Of a DNA stretch of 64,000 nt, positions 27,484 through 35,601 are shown in pieces. Every line of letters begins with the position of its first letter. Positions within the stretch are counted from its first letter, which is position 1. Made by a program: the position numbers and the translations under genes. The DNA is taken from positions 1 through 64,000 of the forward strand of contig JAMPFM010000002.1 in the NCBI GenBank assembly GCA_023664455.1. The letters run 5' to 3'. A model generated the notes under the pieces. That model was not told the DNA's origin. It worked only from the letters and a program-made list of their open reading frames with translations, and did no database searches. This DNA comes from Blautia sp. Its GTDB lineage: Bacteria > Bacillota > Clostridia > Lachnospirales > Lachnospiraceae.

Positions 27484-29958
27484 CTATTTCTTCGTCCAGC
27501 GTTCATAAATAATCAAATCCACAGGCGCTATCGTACTATTCGTGCCCGCTGCAGCTCCTGCGCCGCCGGCGCCACCGGCTCCTGCTCCACCGACAGAATT
27601 ATAACTGATACCGTCGCGGAATACGTCAATGACCGAATATTCCGTGCCGCCGAAATCTTTTTTTGCCTCAAATGTTTCCGAAAAATCATTAATACTCATG
27701 GGTTCTATCGTAATCCCGCCCGCAGAAGTCACCGTAATATTTCCCTTGGCAAGAATCAGTCCCTTGAAATCTTTCCTGACTTCCACATTGCCGAGGCTGA
27801 CGATGATACCTTGATCCGGTGCGGAAGCGTCCACTGTATAATCCGCTTTTCTTGTCAGGATGGCGCTCTTGATATTGCCCGGCGTATTGGTGTCCATCTG
27901 TACCGTATCGAACATCGCCGCATTCAGAATTTCCTGCACTTTCGCTTCATCAATAATATTCTCAAAGGCATACCGGCTCCGCTCCGGTATCGTCAACTGG
28001 GAATCATCCGTCACCATCTTGGCGCTCAGCGCCTTGAAAACACTTGTCTTTGTATTATAAATGCTCTTCGCCTGTTTATGTTTGCTGTAATAACTGCTCT
28101 GTCCGTCGTCCGGCGCGGCAAGCACCGTGGCAGGGTCTGTCTGCCCCTGCGAATAAACAAGCATATTTCCGCCCAGATTCAGATATACCATCGTCGTCGG
28201 GTCGGGCATTTTGATTTCTTTCGCATAAAGTCTCGTATAAGAGAAAACCTCTTCTGCATTGATCCGGTAATAATCCCTGAAATACTGATTCGCTTTCTCT
28301 TCATCAGCAAATCTCAGATAACAATAAACCAAGGTGCCGGCGCTCGTATGTTTAAAAATAACTTCCGGCATATATAATTTCTCAGTCTCGCCGACAACCG
28401 TTTCTTTGTTAATATAATTATTCAGCGTCTTATACCCTAACGCCTCAATCTGTCTGTTGCCGTCTATCATCAGATATTTGGAGTGATCCTTGATTTCCTC
28501 ATACTGCTCCAGTGTCAGCGGATTGCTTGCATAAACGGAGTCCCCGATGCTGCCGTCCTCTTCGATGATGCAGCCCAATGCTTCCGCGGGCACAAGGTAA
28601 ACTAACTGATTGCTCTTGAGGGCAACCGACTCACCCATCAGGACATTGTCTTTATTACCATTCTCTGCCTCGACGTTTACTTCTGTGCCTGTATAAGGCA
28701 CTTTGGTCTGCACATAGGAGTGCCCTGCAATCGTCAGATTGGTCAGCGCAGACAAATCCAGCAGGCTATCCTTACCGTTTACCACAATCGCACTGCTTAG
28801 CGCCGGGTCCGCCGCCTCATCCGCTGCGCCCCCTGCGCCCGCGCCGGAAGCATCCCCTGTTATCATGCCGAAACCGGAGTACTCACCCGCCAGCGTCACC
28901 TTGCTGCCCGCTCCCTCTAAGACAAGGTCGTCCCTCAGATTCGTACTGCCGTCCAGATCCGCAGCCGCAGGAACCGCAGCAGAAGTCAGAAGCAGATTCT
29001 GTCCCCACAATTCCACATTTTCCGTCTCGATACTGCTGTCATTGACCGTAATATCCTCTCTGCTGACCACCAGAGACAATTTATCCGGATCCGCCCCGTC
29101 TATATTCTGGAAATGCACAAGACTTGCGGGCAGAAAAGCCGGATTCTCGGCAGTGCTCCCGACAGTCATGCGTCCCGCATAGGCATTTCCCTTAATCGTC
29201 ACGCCGCTTCCCGCATTCACATTGCCCATCGCCAGCGTTTCATTGGCAATCAGGCAGGAATTGTTCAGCGCCGGAAGCTCGGACGCCTGTGCAAAGCCAA
29301 GCTCCGGGAGTACGATCTTGATATCCGTCGTAATAATCGAAACAAAACCTCTTTCATTGACATAAGTTACTTTTAAATCTTTCAGAAGCAGACTTTCGCC
29401 CGTCTTCGTTACAAGCATATAGCTGTCCGGGGTCATATTGGATTCCACAATCGCGCCAAAAGTGCCGAATTTTTCCCGGCTTCCCCTGTCGCCGTCTGCA
29501 AAACTGCCTGTACTGTTGCCGACGATTTCATCGGACAAGTAACCGCGCAGCACGGCAATGTCATAACAGCCATCCACGCTGCCGCCCTGCAGTACCCCTT
29601 TTAACTGATTAATATACAGCTCGTTAAAATGGCTGCTTCTTTTCTGTGCCGTATCATACAGCGAATAATTCACCATAACATCCTGATAAGCCGTTGACAT
29701 CGCATCGGATATTTCCGCCTGAATCCCTGTATTAATCTCATCCAGCACGGTTTCCGCCGTATAAAAAGTATCCTTTCCCTGTTTATCCATCAGCCGCATC
29801 TGATAGCCCAGATACGCCAGAAACATCAAAACCGCCGCAATGATGGAAATAAACATAATGACCACCAGAACCATGACCATCGCACCGCCCCGGTTATCTT
29901 TATGAAGTTTTGCGCCCAAAAGCTTTTGCAGCTTCTTTAATCCTCTGCTTTTCTCCAT
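27484..29958 (-). CDS. Very large PilX/GspK-like pilus protein
   Basis: A protein of 824 residues with an N-terminal segment KDNRGGAMVMVLVVIMFISI, a hydrophobic helix to about residue 50. The possible cleavage site is Gly-Gly, but Glu+5 of normal pilins is missing, as in GspK/PilX tip proteins. After the helix come LAYLGYQMRLMDKQGKDTFY and TAETVLDEINTGIQAE, matching PilX-type proteins. The remainder (polyadhesin-like, beta-rich, with alanine/glycine linkers and a GAGGAGGAGAAAG stretch near the C-terminus) is unusual in size. The start is ATG at 29958 after AAAGGAAG; a TTG nine bases upstream is too near the ribosome site. Confidence 0.7.
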   Translation of the reverse strand: MEKSRGLKKLQKLLGAKLHKDNRGGAMVMVLVVIMFISIIAAVLMFLAYLGYQMRLMDKQGKDTFYTAETVLDEINTGIQAEISDAMSTAYQDVMVNYSLYDTAQKRSSHFNELYINQLKGVLQGGSVDGCYDIAVLRGYLSDEIVGNSTGSFADGDRGSREKFGTFGAIVESNMTPDSYMLVTKTGESLLLKDLKVTYVNERGFVSIITTDIKIVLPELGFAQASELPALNNSCLIANETLAMGNVNAGSGVTIKGNAYAGRMTVGSTAENPAFLPASLVHFQNIDGADPDKLSLVVSREDITVNDSSIETENVELWGQNLLLTSAAVPAAADLDGSTNLRDDLVLEGAGSKVTLAGEYSGFGMITGDASGAGAGGAADEAADPALSSAIVVNGKDSLLDLSALTNLTIAGHSYVQTKVPYTGTEVNVEAENGNKDNVLMGESVALKSNQLVYLVPAEALGCIIEEDGSIGDSVYASNPLTLEQYEEIKDHSKYLMIDGNRQIEALGYKTLNNYINKETVVGETEKLYMPEVIFKHTSAGTLVYCYLRFADEEKANQYFRDYYRINAEEVFSYTRLYAKEIKMPDPTTMVYLNLGGNMLVYSQGQTDPATVLAAPDDGQSSYYSKHKQAKSIYNTKTSVFKALSAKMVTDDSQLTIPERSRYAFENIIDEAKVQEILNAAMFDTVQMDTNTPGNIKSAILTRKADYTVDASAPDQGIIVSLGNVEVRKDFKGLILAKGNITVTSAGGITIEPMSINDFSETFEAKKDFGGTEYSVIDVFRDGISYNSVGGAGAGGAGGAGAAAGTNSTIAPVDLIIYERWTKK

Positions 29959-29983
29959 ACCTGTCAACTTCCTTTTGCAATTC

Positions 29984-31315
29984 TCACTCTAATTTAGAAC
30001 CCGTCATCGTCACAATCGGGTCGGTCGTACTCTGGTCGGCTCCGTGGGGATATACCTTGACCGTCATGGAATAAATCCTGTCTTTCACTAACGTCTGCCC
30101 ATCCGAAGAAGCGCCTATCGCCCTGGGATTGGCAACCGCCATCACCTCGGAACGCCCAAACGTCCTGCTGGGATTCCCATAATCATGCAGAACCAGCTCC
30201 GTCTGCTGACCCGCGCCCGTCATAACCGGCGAATCCAGATTCAGATTGGTAAAATAATTCCCATAGGTCCCGCCATCCGCATTCATGCCGTCATAAATTT
30301 CCAGTTTCGCCTGATACTGGACAGGCACCGGCTCCGTATCGGAAATGGAACCGTCCCGCAAAATATCCTGCCGCAGGATAAAGACATCTACCGGAAGTTT
30401 CGCCTCATTCTCGACGATAATCCAGTCCTCATTGGTTTTAAAATTCACCATCGTCCCATCCACATTATAGGGATAGCTGATGGGCGTCAGATAACCTACA
30501 TATCTGGGAGCATAGAATAAATAGATGCTCTTTAAGTCTATCGGATTCCCGTCGTCGTCCAGTTTCTGCGCATTGTCAAAAATAATGCTTTCCTCGGTAT
30601 GCCGCTGATATCCGGACTGCATTACGTTGTCCTGGCAAAGCACATATTCATAGATAACTTTCACCTTCGTTACTAAGTTGAATCCATTGTTTTCCTGAAA
30701 AATCTTTACATGGATACGCCTTGCAATCTTCTCGGCAAAAGTATCCGCCGACCAGCTATCGCCATCGCCGCCTGCCGCCCTCATAGTATGGAAAAGTGCA
30801 TAAACCGACTCGTCATACCCGGTCGGATTCGTAGAATTTCTAACGGTCTGCACATAGCTTCCGCTGTCTGCTTCCCCCATTTTATCCATATAGAAAAGAG
30901 CCTTCGTATTTTCATCAAAATAGCGTCCGATAGGCGACGCCCGCTCCGGGTCCAGCGTTATCGTCACATCGAAGCGGCTTGCGCTGGAACCGGCGCTATC
31001 GTTACTCACATCGTCTTTTTTAAATTCATAACACCCGTTATCAGTCGGATCGGCAGGATCTGGCGGAGTCACCGTATATCCCGGAAACTTTGTGGGGTCT
31101 GTCAGATTCTCCAGCTTTTCCTTCTCGAAGATTTCCATCTCATCCTGCGCCAGCGTCGTCGCCCTCATGTACTGCTTGCTCCGGGAGTTCATCCGGTGGG
31201 AAGATACGAAACTATGAAGCATCGGCACGATAACGATGCCCAGCACGATAACTGCAATCAGGACTTCCAGCAAGGTGAAACCCTGATTCTGCCCTGCTTT
31301 ATTCCTTTGTTTCAT
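29984..31315 (-). CDS. Minor pilin, PilV-type
   Basis: The start MKQRNKAGQNQG then FTLLEVLIAVIVLGIVIVPM is a prepilin signal (cleavage after Gly12, Glu+5 present). After the helix, SFVSSHRMNSRSKQYMRATT and LAQDEMEIFEKEKLENL are typical of PilV/GspI-type minor pilins. Length 443 exceeds the normal 150-200. I chose ATG at 31315, directly downstream of the full AAAGGAGG site; the upstream ATG at 31351 has no such site. First of the four minor pilin genes. Confidence 0.82.
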   Translation of the reverse strand: MKQRNKAGQNQGFTLLEVLIAVIVLGIVIVPMLHSFVSSHRMNSRSKQYMRATTLAQDEMEIFEKEKLENLTDPTKFPGYTVTPPDPADPTDNGCYEFKKDDVSNDSAGSSASRFDVTITLDPERASPIGRYFDENTKALFYMDKMGEADSGSYVQTVRNSTNPTGYDESVYALFHTMRAAGGDGDSWSADTFAEKIARRIHVKIFQENNGFNLVTKVKVIYEYVLCQDNVMQSGYQRHTEESIIFDNAQKLDDDGNPIDLKSIYLFYAPRYVGYLTPISYPYNVDGTMVNFKTNEDWIIVENEAKLPVDVFILRQDILRDGSISDTEPVPVQYQAKLEIYDGMNADGGTYGNYFTNLNLDSPVMTGAGQQTELVLHDYGNPSRTFGRSEVMAVANPRAIGASSDGQTLVKDRIYSMTVKVYPHGADQSTTDPIVTMTGSKLE

Positions 31316-31438
31316 AAATTCCTCCTTTCTGGATTTTCCATCCGCCGCCATGTCTGCTCATGTCCGCTGGCTGCTAATTCTATGCTTTGACTTTCCTGCT
31401 TACGCTTGAACTTTCCTTTTTAAGCTTCTGCTTCCTCT

Positions 31439-32179
31439 TTATTCTTCCGCTTCTGCTTCTTCGCCCTCTTCTCCGGCTTCTTCACTGCCTTCCTCGGATC
31501 CGCCGCCAGAAGAGTTTGTCTCGCCGGTTCTCACACCGAAGAGATTGGAAGTGCCAAGCGGTACGCCCATGATATCTTTCTGGACATACGGGAACTCCGT
31601 GCCGTTCAGATAGTAAAAGTCTACTAATACCGTTCCGTTTAAGAATCCGTCCGCAGCTGCCGTAACGTTGACGGAAGATACCGATTTTCTCGTGGATATC
31701 CCATAGATATAACTTAGCAGATTCTTCAAACCGTTATAAGTCGTCGTATAGGTGAGCGTACTCTGTATTTTATCCATCGTAATACCGTCGTCTGCAAGCG
31801 TGTAATTGCTGACCTCCAGCACGCCGTTATAAGGAACCCTGTCCGGCGTCCCCATGCTTGCCGCCGGGACTACCATGTCGTTTGCATCCACAAGCTCCAT
31901 CTCGTTAAAATACATAATGATATCTTCTGCATAAACGCCAGAAGGGAATTTATTGATGATAGCGGTGCAGTCCGCCTTCATCTGTTCCGTATCCGCCTCG
32001 TACTGGGGTTTCTTCGCATTCAGTAATTCCAATTGATCCACCCTTGCCTGAAGCGTATCATTTTCCGCCTCGATGACTGCGGTTTTCTCCTGAAAAGGTT
32101 TATACACAAACTGCCATGATGCAAATGCCAGCAAAACGCCGATGGCAATTAACAAAAGCTGTAATTCACTTCTTTTCAA
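31439..32179 (-). CDS. pilO: Type IV pilus alignment protein PilO
   Basis: PilO is a bitopic membrane protein that with PilN makes the alignment complex linking the motor to the rest of the machine. It has one membrane helix at about 8-27 (LLIAIGVLLAFASWQFVYKP), a coiled coil to about 70 (IEAENDTLQARVDQLELLNA), and a ferredoxin-like C-terminal fold (YTTTYNGLKNLLSYIYGIST). The last 30 residues are a glutamate/glycine-rich tail, unusual for PilO. The start is TTG at 32179 with GGAGG upstream. It lies 12 bp after the pilM-pilN fusion. Confidence 0.85.
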   Translation of the reverse strand: MKRSELQLLLIAIGVLLAFASWQFVYKPFQEKTAVIEAENDTLQARVDQLELLNAKKPQYEADTEQMKADCTAIINKFPSGVYAEDIIMYFNEMELVDANDMVVPAASMGTPDRVPYNGVLEVSNYTLADDGITMDKIQSTLTYTTTYNGLKNLLSYIYGISTRKSVSSVNVTAAADGFLNGTVLVDFYYLNGTEFPYVQKDIMGVPLGTSNLFGVRTGETNSSGGGSEEGSEEAGEEGEEAEAEE

Positions 32180-32191
32180 TGCCCCATCCTC

Positions 32192-33928
32192 CTATTCTTC
32201 CGTCTGCTCTGCTTCAGTTTCCGCCGCTGCTTCCGCTGCCGCCGCTTCTGCTGCTGCAGCTTCCGCCGCTGCCTCTTCTTCATTTCCCCGGTAAGTGGCT
32301 GTCAGCGTAAAGCTGACCATCGGCTCGCTGTCCATCACTTCGCCGTCCATGACTGCGCCGGTATCGGTAATGCTTGCCACCGATACCCCGCCTATCGTCT
32401 CAAACGTCCGAAACTGCTGAATCAGCCTTGCAGCGTCGTCTTTATTATCAACCGTCAGCGATAAGGTAATCCCGTTTAAATCCGCATTGAAAGACTGTAT
32501 GTTCAGGGAAGAAGGCATCTTCCCTTCCATCTCTTCCAGGAACGCTACCATGTTCTCATTGGGCGTCACGGTACTGTTTTCAAAATACGTCAGCTTATTA
32601 TAAGTATATTGCTGTTGCAGATACTCCAGATAAACCGTTTCTATCGGCTCTAATTCCGTAATCCGGTTTTTCAGCCTGACCTGTTCCTGCTGTTCCGAAT
32701 AGTAGGCAAACAGGGAAACTCCCGCCAGCGCACCCGCCAGAATCACGCCGCCGACGCAGACGATAATGGATACGACCAGCATTTCCTTTTTATCCGGCAA
32801 AAGCTCCATCGAAGCCTTCTTCTTCTTTTTCTCTTCCTCCTCTGACAAAAAGCCCAGCGGGGAAATCGAAGCGCCGATACAGGCAAGATACTCGCCAAAG
32901 AATCCGTCCTTGAAATATTTCTCAAGGTTTAACCCTTCTACTTTCTTAACCGCAAATACCGGATAATTGATTTCCCGATGAAGCAGCTCGCCCATGCCTA
33001 AGAAGTTTGCGCCGATACCGGTTACAAGCACCTTATCAATGGGCGCGCTGTCGCCCCTGGAAGCGTAATAATCCAGAACCCTCGAGATACCGCCTATCAT
33101 CGGCGATAACGCATCTGTTACGTTAATCTGCGCCGCTTCTTCGAGGGATGGATTGGCGGGTGTGGCCGCTCCTTCCGCTTCCCGATCCGTCAAGTCAATA
33201 CACTGGAATTTCTCGACTGTCTGAATCGCCTGGCGCATATTGCGGACACTGCCCCATGCCACGCTTTCCATAACCGCCTGCAGCGCCTCTTCTACGCCGT
33301 ATGCCACATTTCTGGTAAAGACAATCTGCCCTTCCTTAATTACCATGATAAGTGTGGAACGCTCGTCAATCTTTGCAACCAGCTGCGCGCCTTCCGAACA
33401 CTCTTTTTTCATGACCTGATATAAACTGTTGCCCACATAATCGAACGCCGCTATTTCCATTCTAAGAGAGGCGGCAAGGTCGTAATATCCCTTTAACATC
33501 GCCTGGGGCACCGCCAGCACGAGCAGTTTGTACTGCTGTTCGCCTTTCTTATCCCCCAGCACTTCCAGAATACTGTATGCCAGCTGATACTGGCTTAAAT
33601 CCACCGGAAAGTACTCGGCGGCATTCGCCTGCACCACTGCGGCAATCTGTTTCTCTTTGACATAAGGGATCACAATCTCACGGGTGGCAATCTTTGCAGA
33701 CGCAATCGAAAATACGATTTGTTTCGTCTTAATCACATTTTCCCGCAATCCGCCGCGCAGACCTTCCACATAATGCGGATCCGGCGTGAGGACGCCGTCG
33801 TTCATGACGCCTTCCAGCGTCGGAACCGTAAAACTTTTATGTACTTTAGGCGTTTTCGCCTTGAAGTCTACCTCGCAGACCCTCGTTAATGAATATCCAA
33901 CCTCAATACTGAGCACTTTGCCCGCCAT
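32192..33928 (-). CDS. pilM: PilM-PilN fusion protein
   Basis: A 578-residue protein whose first 360 residues are an actin-like PilM domain (VLSIEVGYSLTRVCEVDF, then VQANAAEYFPVDLSQYQLAY, and VLVTGIGANFLGMGELL near 300). A short linker (EEEEKKKKKA) leads to a membrane segment at about 381-404 (VSIIVCVGGVILAGALAGVS), then a PilN-like ferredoxin domain (MPSSLNIQSFNADLNGITLS). PilM normally binds the cytoplasmic N-terminal tail of PilN; here the two are one chain. The C-terminus is a Glu/Ala-rich repeat. ATG at 33928 follows AAGGAGG. Confidence 0.9.
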   Translation of the reverse strand: MAGKVLSIEVGYSLTRVCEVDFKAKTPKVHKSFTVPTLEGVMNDGVLTPDPHYVEGLRGGLRENVIKTKQIVFSIASAKIATREIVIPYVKEKQIAAVVQANAAEYFPVDLSQYQLAYSILEVLGDKKGEQQYKLLVLAVPQAMLKGYYDLAASLRMEIAAFDYVGNSLYQVMKKECSEGAQLVAKIDERSTLIMVIKEGQIVFTRNVAYGVEEALQAVMESVAWGSVRNMRQAIQTVEKFQCIDLTDREAEGAATPANPSLEEAAQINVTDALSPMIGGISRVLDYYASRGDSAPIDKVLVTGIGANFLGMGELLHREINYPVFAVKKVEGLNLEKYFKDGFFGEYLACIGASISPLGFLSEEEEKKKKKASMELLPDKKEMLVVSIIVCVGGVILAGALAGVSLFAYYSEQQEQVRLKNRITELEPIETVYLEYLQQQYTYNKLTYFENSTVTPNENMVAFLEEMEGKMPSSLNIQSFNADLNGITLSLTVDNKDDAARLIQQFRTFETIGGVSVASITDTGAVMDGEVMDSEPMVSFTLTATYRGNEEEAAAEAAAAEAAAAEAAAETEAEQTEE

Positions 33929-33976
33929 GAATTAGTTCCTCCTTATCAATAGGTAAATAGGTACATATATATACGT

Positions 33977-34006
33977 TAAAAACCTGCCGGTGTTGTCCAA
34001 GCAGGT
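33977..34006 (-). terminator. Intrinsic terminator after pilD
   Basis: ACCTGC and GCAGGT form a 6-bp stem around a 13-base loop, with TTTTT immediately after on the minus strand. It stands only 50 bp before pilM, so it may be a partial terminator or attenuator that separates abundant pilA/pilC mRNA from the machine genes. Confidence 0.55.
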
Positions 34007-34031
34007 GCATTCTTCCACATCATCTTCCTAG

Positions 34032-34784
34032 TCAAAAGAAGTTCAGATACCATCCTATCATTTGTTCCCCCCAGAGCATCGCCACAAAAACCCCCGCCGA
34101 AAGATAGGGTCCAAGCGCCAGCACATGCCCTTCGCCGCTTATCCGCATCCGAATCGTATGAATCACGGCCCCAAAAATACACCCCAAGAAAAATGCCAAT
34201 ATGATTAATTTCCATCCAAGTACAAGCCCGCAGACCGCCATCAGCTTGACGTCGCCGCCGCCAATCCCGCGCCCATGCGTCGCATAATACAGAATCATCA
34301 GAAAAACACTGACGGCAAAAAAGCCAATCAGACAGTTCATCCTGCCGATATCGCCTATTATCAGTCTGATCAGCCCAAGCGCCAGTATAAACCCATTGAT
34401 TCCCAGAGGAATCTCATAGGTTCTAAAGTCAATTACGCTTAAAACAATCAGCGCAGACGTCAGTAAACAGTAGAGTAGGGATTCTACGTTTACCCCGTTT
34501 ACCAGAACGATTAAGACATACAGGCATCCGTTTAACGCTTCGATTAAAGGATACTGCACGGATAGCTTCGTCTTGCATTTACGGCATCTGCCCCTGAGAA
34601 AAAGGTAACTGAAAAGCGGTATTAAATCGTACCACGCGAGCTGATAACCACAGCCCATGCAGTGGGATCTTACCTTGACAATATCTTCTTTCTCAGGAAT
34701 CCGGTAGATGCATACATTCAGGAAACTACCGATGACGATTCCAAATAGAAAGATGCTTATGTAAAAAAGTATTGCCTCAAGCAT
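34032..34784 (-). CDS. pilD: Prepilin peptidase/N-methyltransferase PilD
   Basis: PilD is the A24-family membrane aspartyl protease that cleaves the leader of prepilins and methylates the new N-terminus. Catalytic aspartates are Asp119 (VIDFRTYEIP) and Asp178 in GIGGGDVK, the GxGD motif. The N-terminal domain has the SFLNVCIYRIP motif and both zinc-site pairs (Cys42, Cys45; Cys67, Cys70). About eight membrane segments; 250 residues, normal. It should process PilA and the minor pilins encoded here. A 269-bp spacer with several hairpins precedes it. Confidence 0.95.
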   Translation of the reverse strand: MLEAILFYISIFLFGIVIGSFLNVCIYRIPEKEDIVKVRSHCMGCGYQLAWYDLIPLFSYLFLRGRCRKCKTKLSVQYPLIEALNGCLYVLIVLVNGVNVESLLYCLLTSALIVLSVIDFRTYEIPLGINGFILALGLIRLIIGDIGRMNCLIGFFAVSVFLMILYYATHGRGIGGGDVKLMAVCGLVLGWKLIILAFFLGCIFGAVIHTIRMRISGEGHVLALGPYLSAGVFVAMLWGEQMIGWYLNFF

Positions 34785-34842
34785 AGTGTTTTCCTTTAAC
34801 CTCCGGCAGACGTCCCTAAAACGTCCGGTACGGTTTTTCTAT

Positions 34843-35042
34843 TATCTTACCGTTCCGCCCGCCTCTGCCGGCGGAAGGGTAAGATAGGTATTGTTACGAA
34901 ATAATACAATGGTACAGCGCCGGTGTAGGTACCGGGCTTTGGTAATGGTACAGGTTTTTACCATCTGCCATATGCAGATTCGTTTTATAAAGTAAGGAGC
35001 TGCACTTTGTGGAATGCCATCCTTTCAGCACGCCGGCTCCTT
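34843..35042 (-). promoter_or_regulatory. Cluster of hairpins in the pilA-pilD spacer
   Basis: Three inverted repeats lie in the 269-bp noncoding stretch 34785-35053. At 34843-34886 TATCTTACC pairs with GGTAAGATA and, inside, TTCCGCC with GGCGGAA (16 pairs and one mismatch). At 34963-34979 ATCTGC pairs with GCAGAT over a 5-base loop. At 34994-35042 AAGGAGC pairs with GCTCCTT, just after the pilA stop. None has a T-run, so they are more likely mRNA processing or stability elements, or attenuators, than simple terminators. Confidence 0.6.
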
Positions 35043-35053
35043 ATGTATCCAGA

Positions 35054-35515
35054 TTAAGGATTGATGGAACCGTTAATGCCGACTTCGCCGCTTGTTGTGC
35101 TGGCGGTTACTTCCCATACCAGTCTGGTAGTATTATAGCTTAATGTCAGATTTAATACTGCATCTGTATATGCTGTAGACTGATAGGTTGAGCCAGTCAT
35201 TGTAGCAGCATCCATAACGCCGATATTCGTACCCAATACTGTCTGTAAATCCGTTGAAACAGCAATTGTATCAGAGTGAGCAGCGCTTGTTACGGTATAA
35301 GTCTCTGAAGTTGTCAAGTTTGCATCTTCATCTGCTGCTGCAACCTGCATAGCATTGATAAATTCTACTGTAGTCTGTGTGTCTGTTGAAACTCTACTCT
35401 TCTCAACATAACGTAAATACTGCGGTGCGAGAACTGCTACTAAGATTACCATGATGGCAATAACGATAATCAGCTCGACCAATGAAAAACCTTTGTTGTT
35501 CATTTCCTTTTTCAT
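35054..35515 (-). CDS. pilA: Major type IV pilin PilA
   Basis: The structural pilin: MKKEMNNKG, cleavage after Gly9, then FSLVELIIVIAIMVILVAVL (Phe+1, Glu+5) and the N-terminal helix. The mature protein would be about 144 residues, with a Thr/Ser/Ala-rich globular part typical of Gram-positive type IVa-like pilins and no cysteine pair. I chose ATG at 35515 after AAAGGAGAAGG; an upstream reading from 35554 lacks a ribosome site. It follows pilC by 86 bp and precedes pilD. Confidence 0.93.
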   Translation of the reverse strand: MKKEMNNKGFSLVELIIVIAIMVILVAVLAPQYLRYVEKSRVSTDTQTTVEFINAMQVAAADEDANLTTSETYTVTSAAHSDTIAVSTDLQTVLGTNIGVMDAATMTGSTYQSTAYTDAVLNLTLSYNTTRLVWEVTASTTSGEVGINGSINP

Positions 35516-35601
35516 ATTCCTTCTCCTTTTCTCATAAAAATTTATCTTAAACACAACTGCTCCCTACTACACAGTCGTGATTAATTCGTAGTTCTTTCCT
35601 T

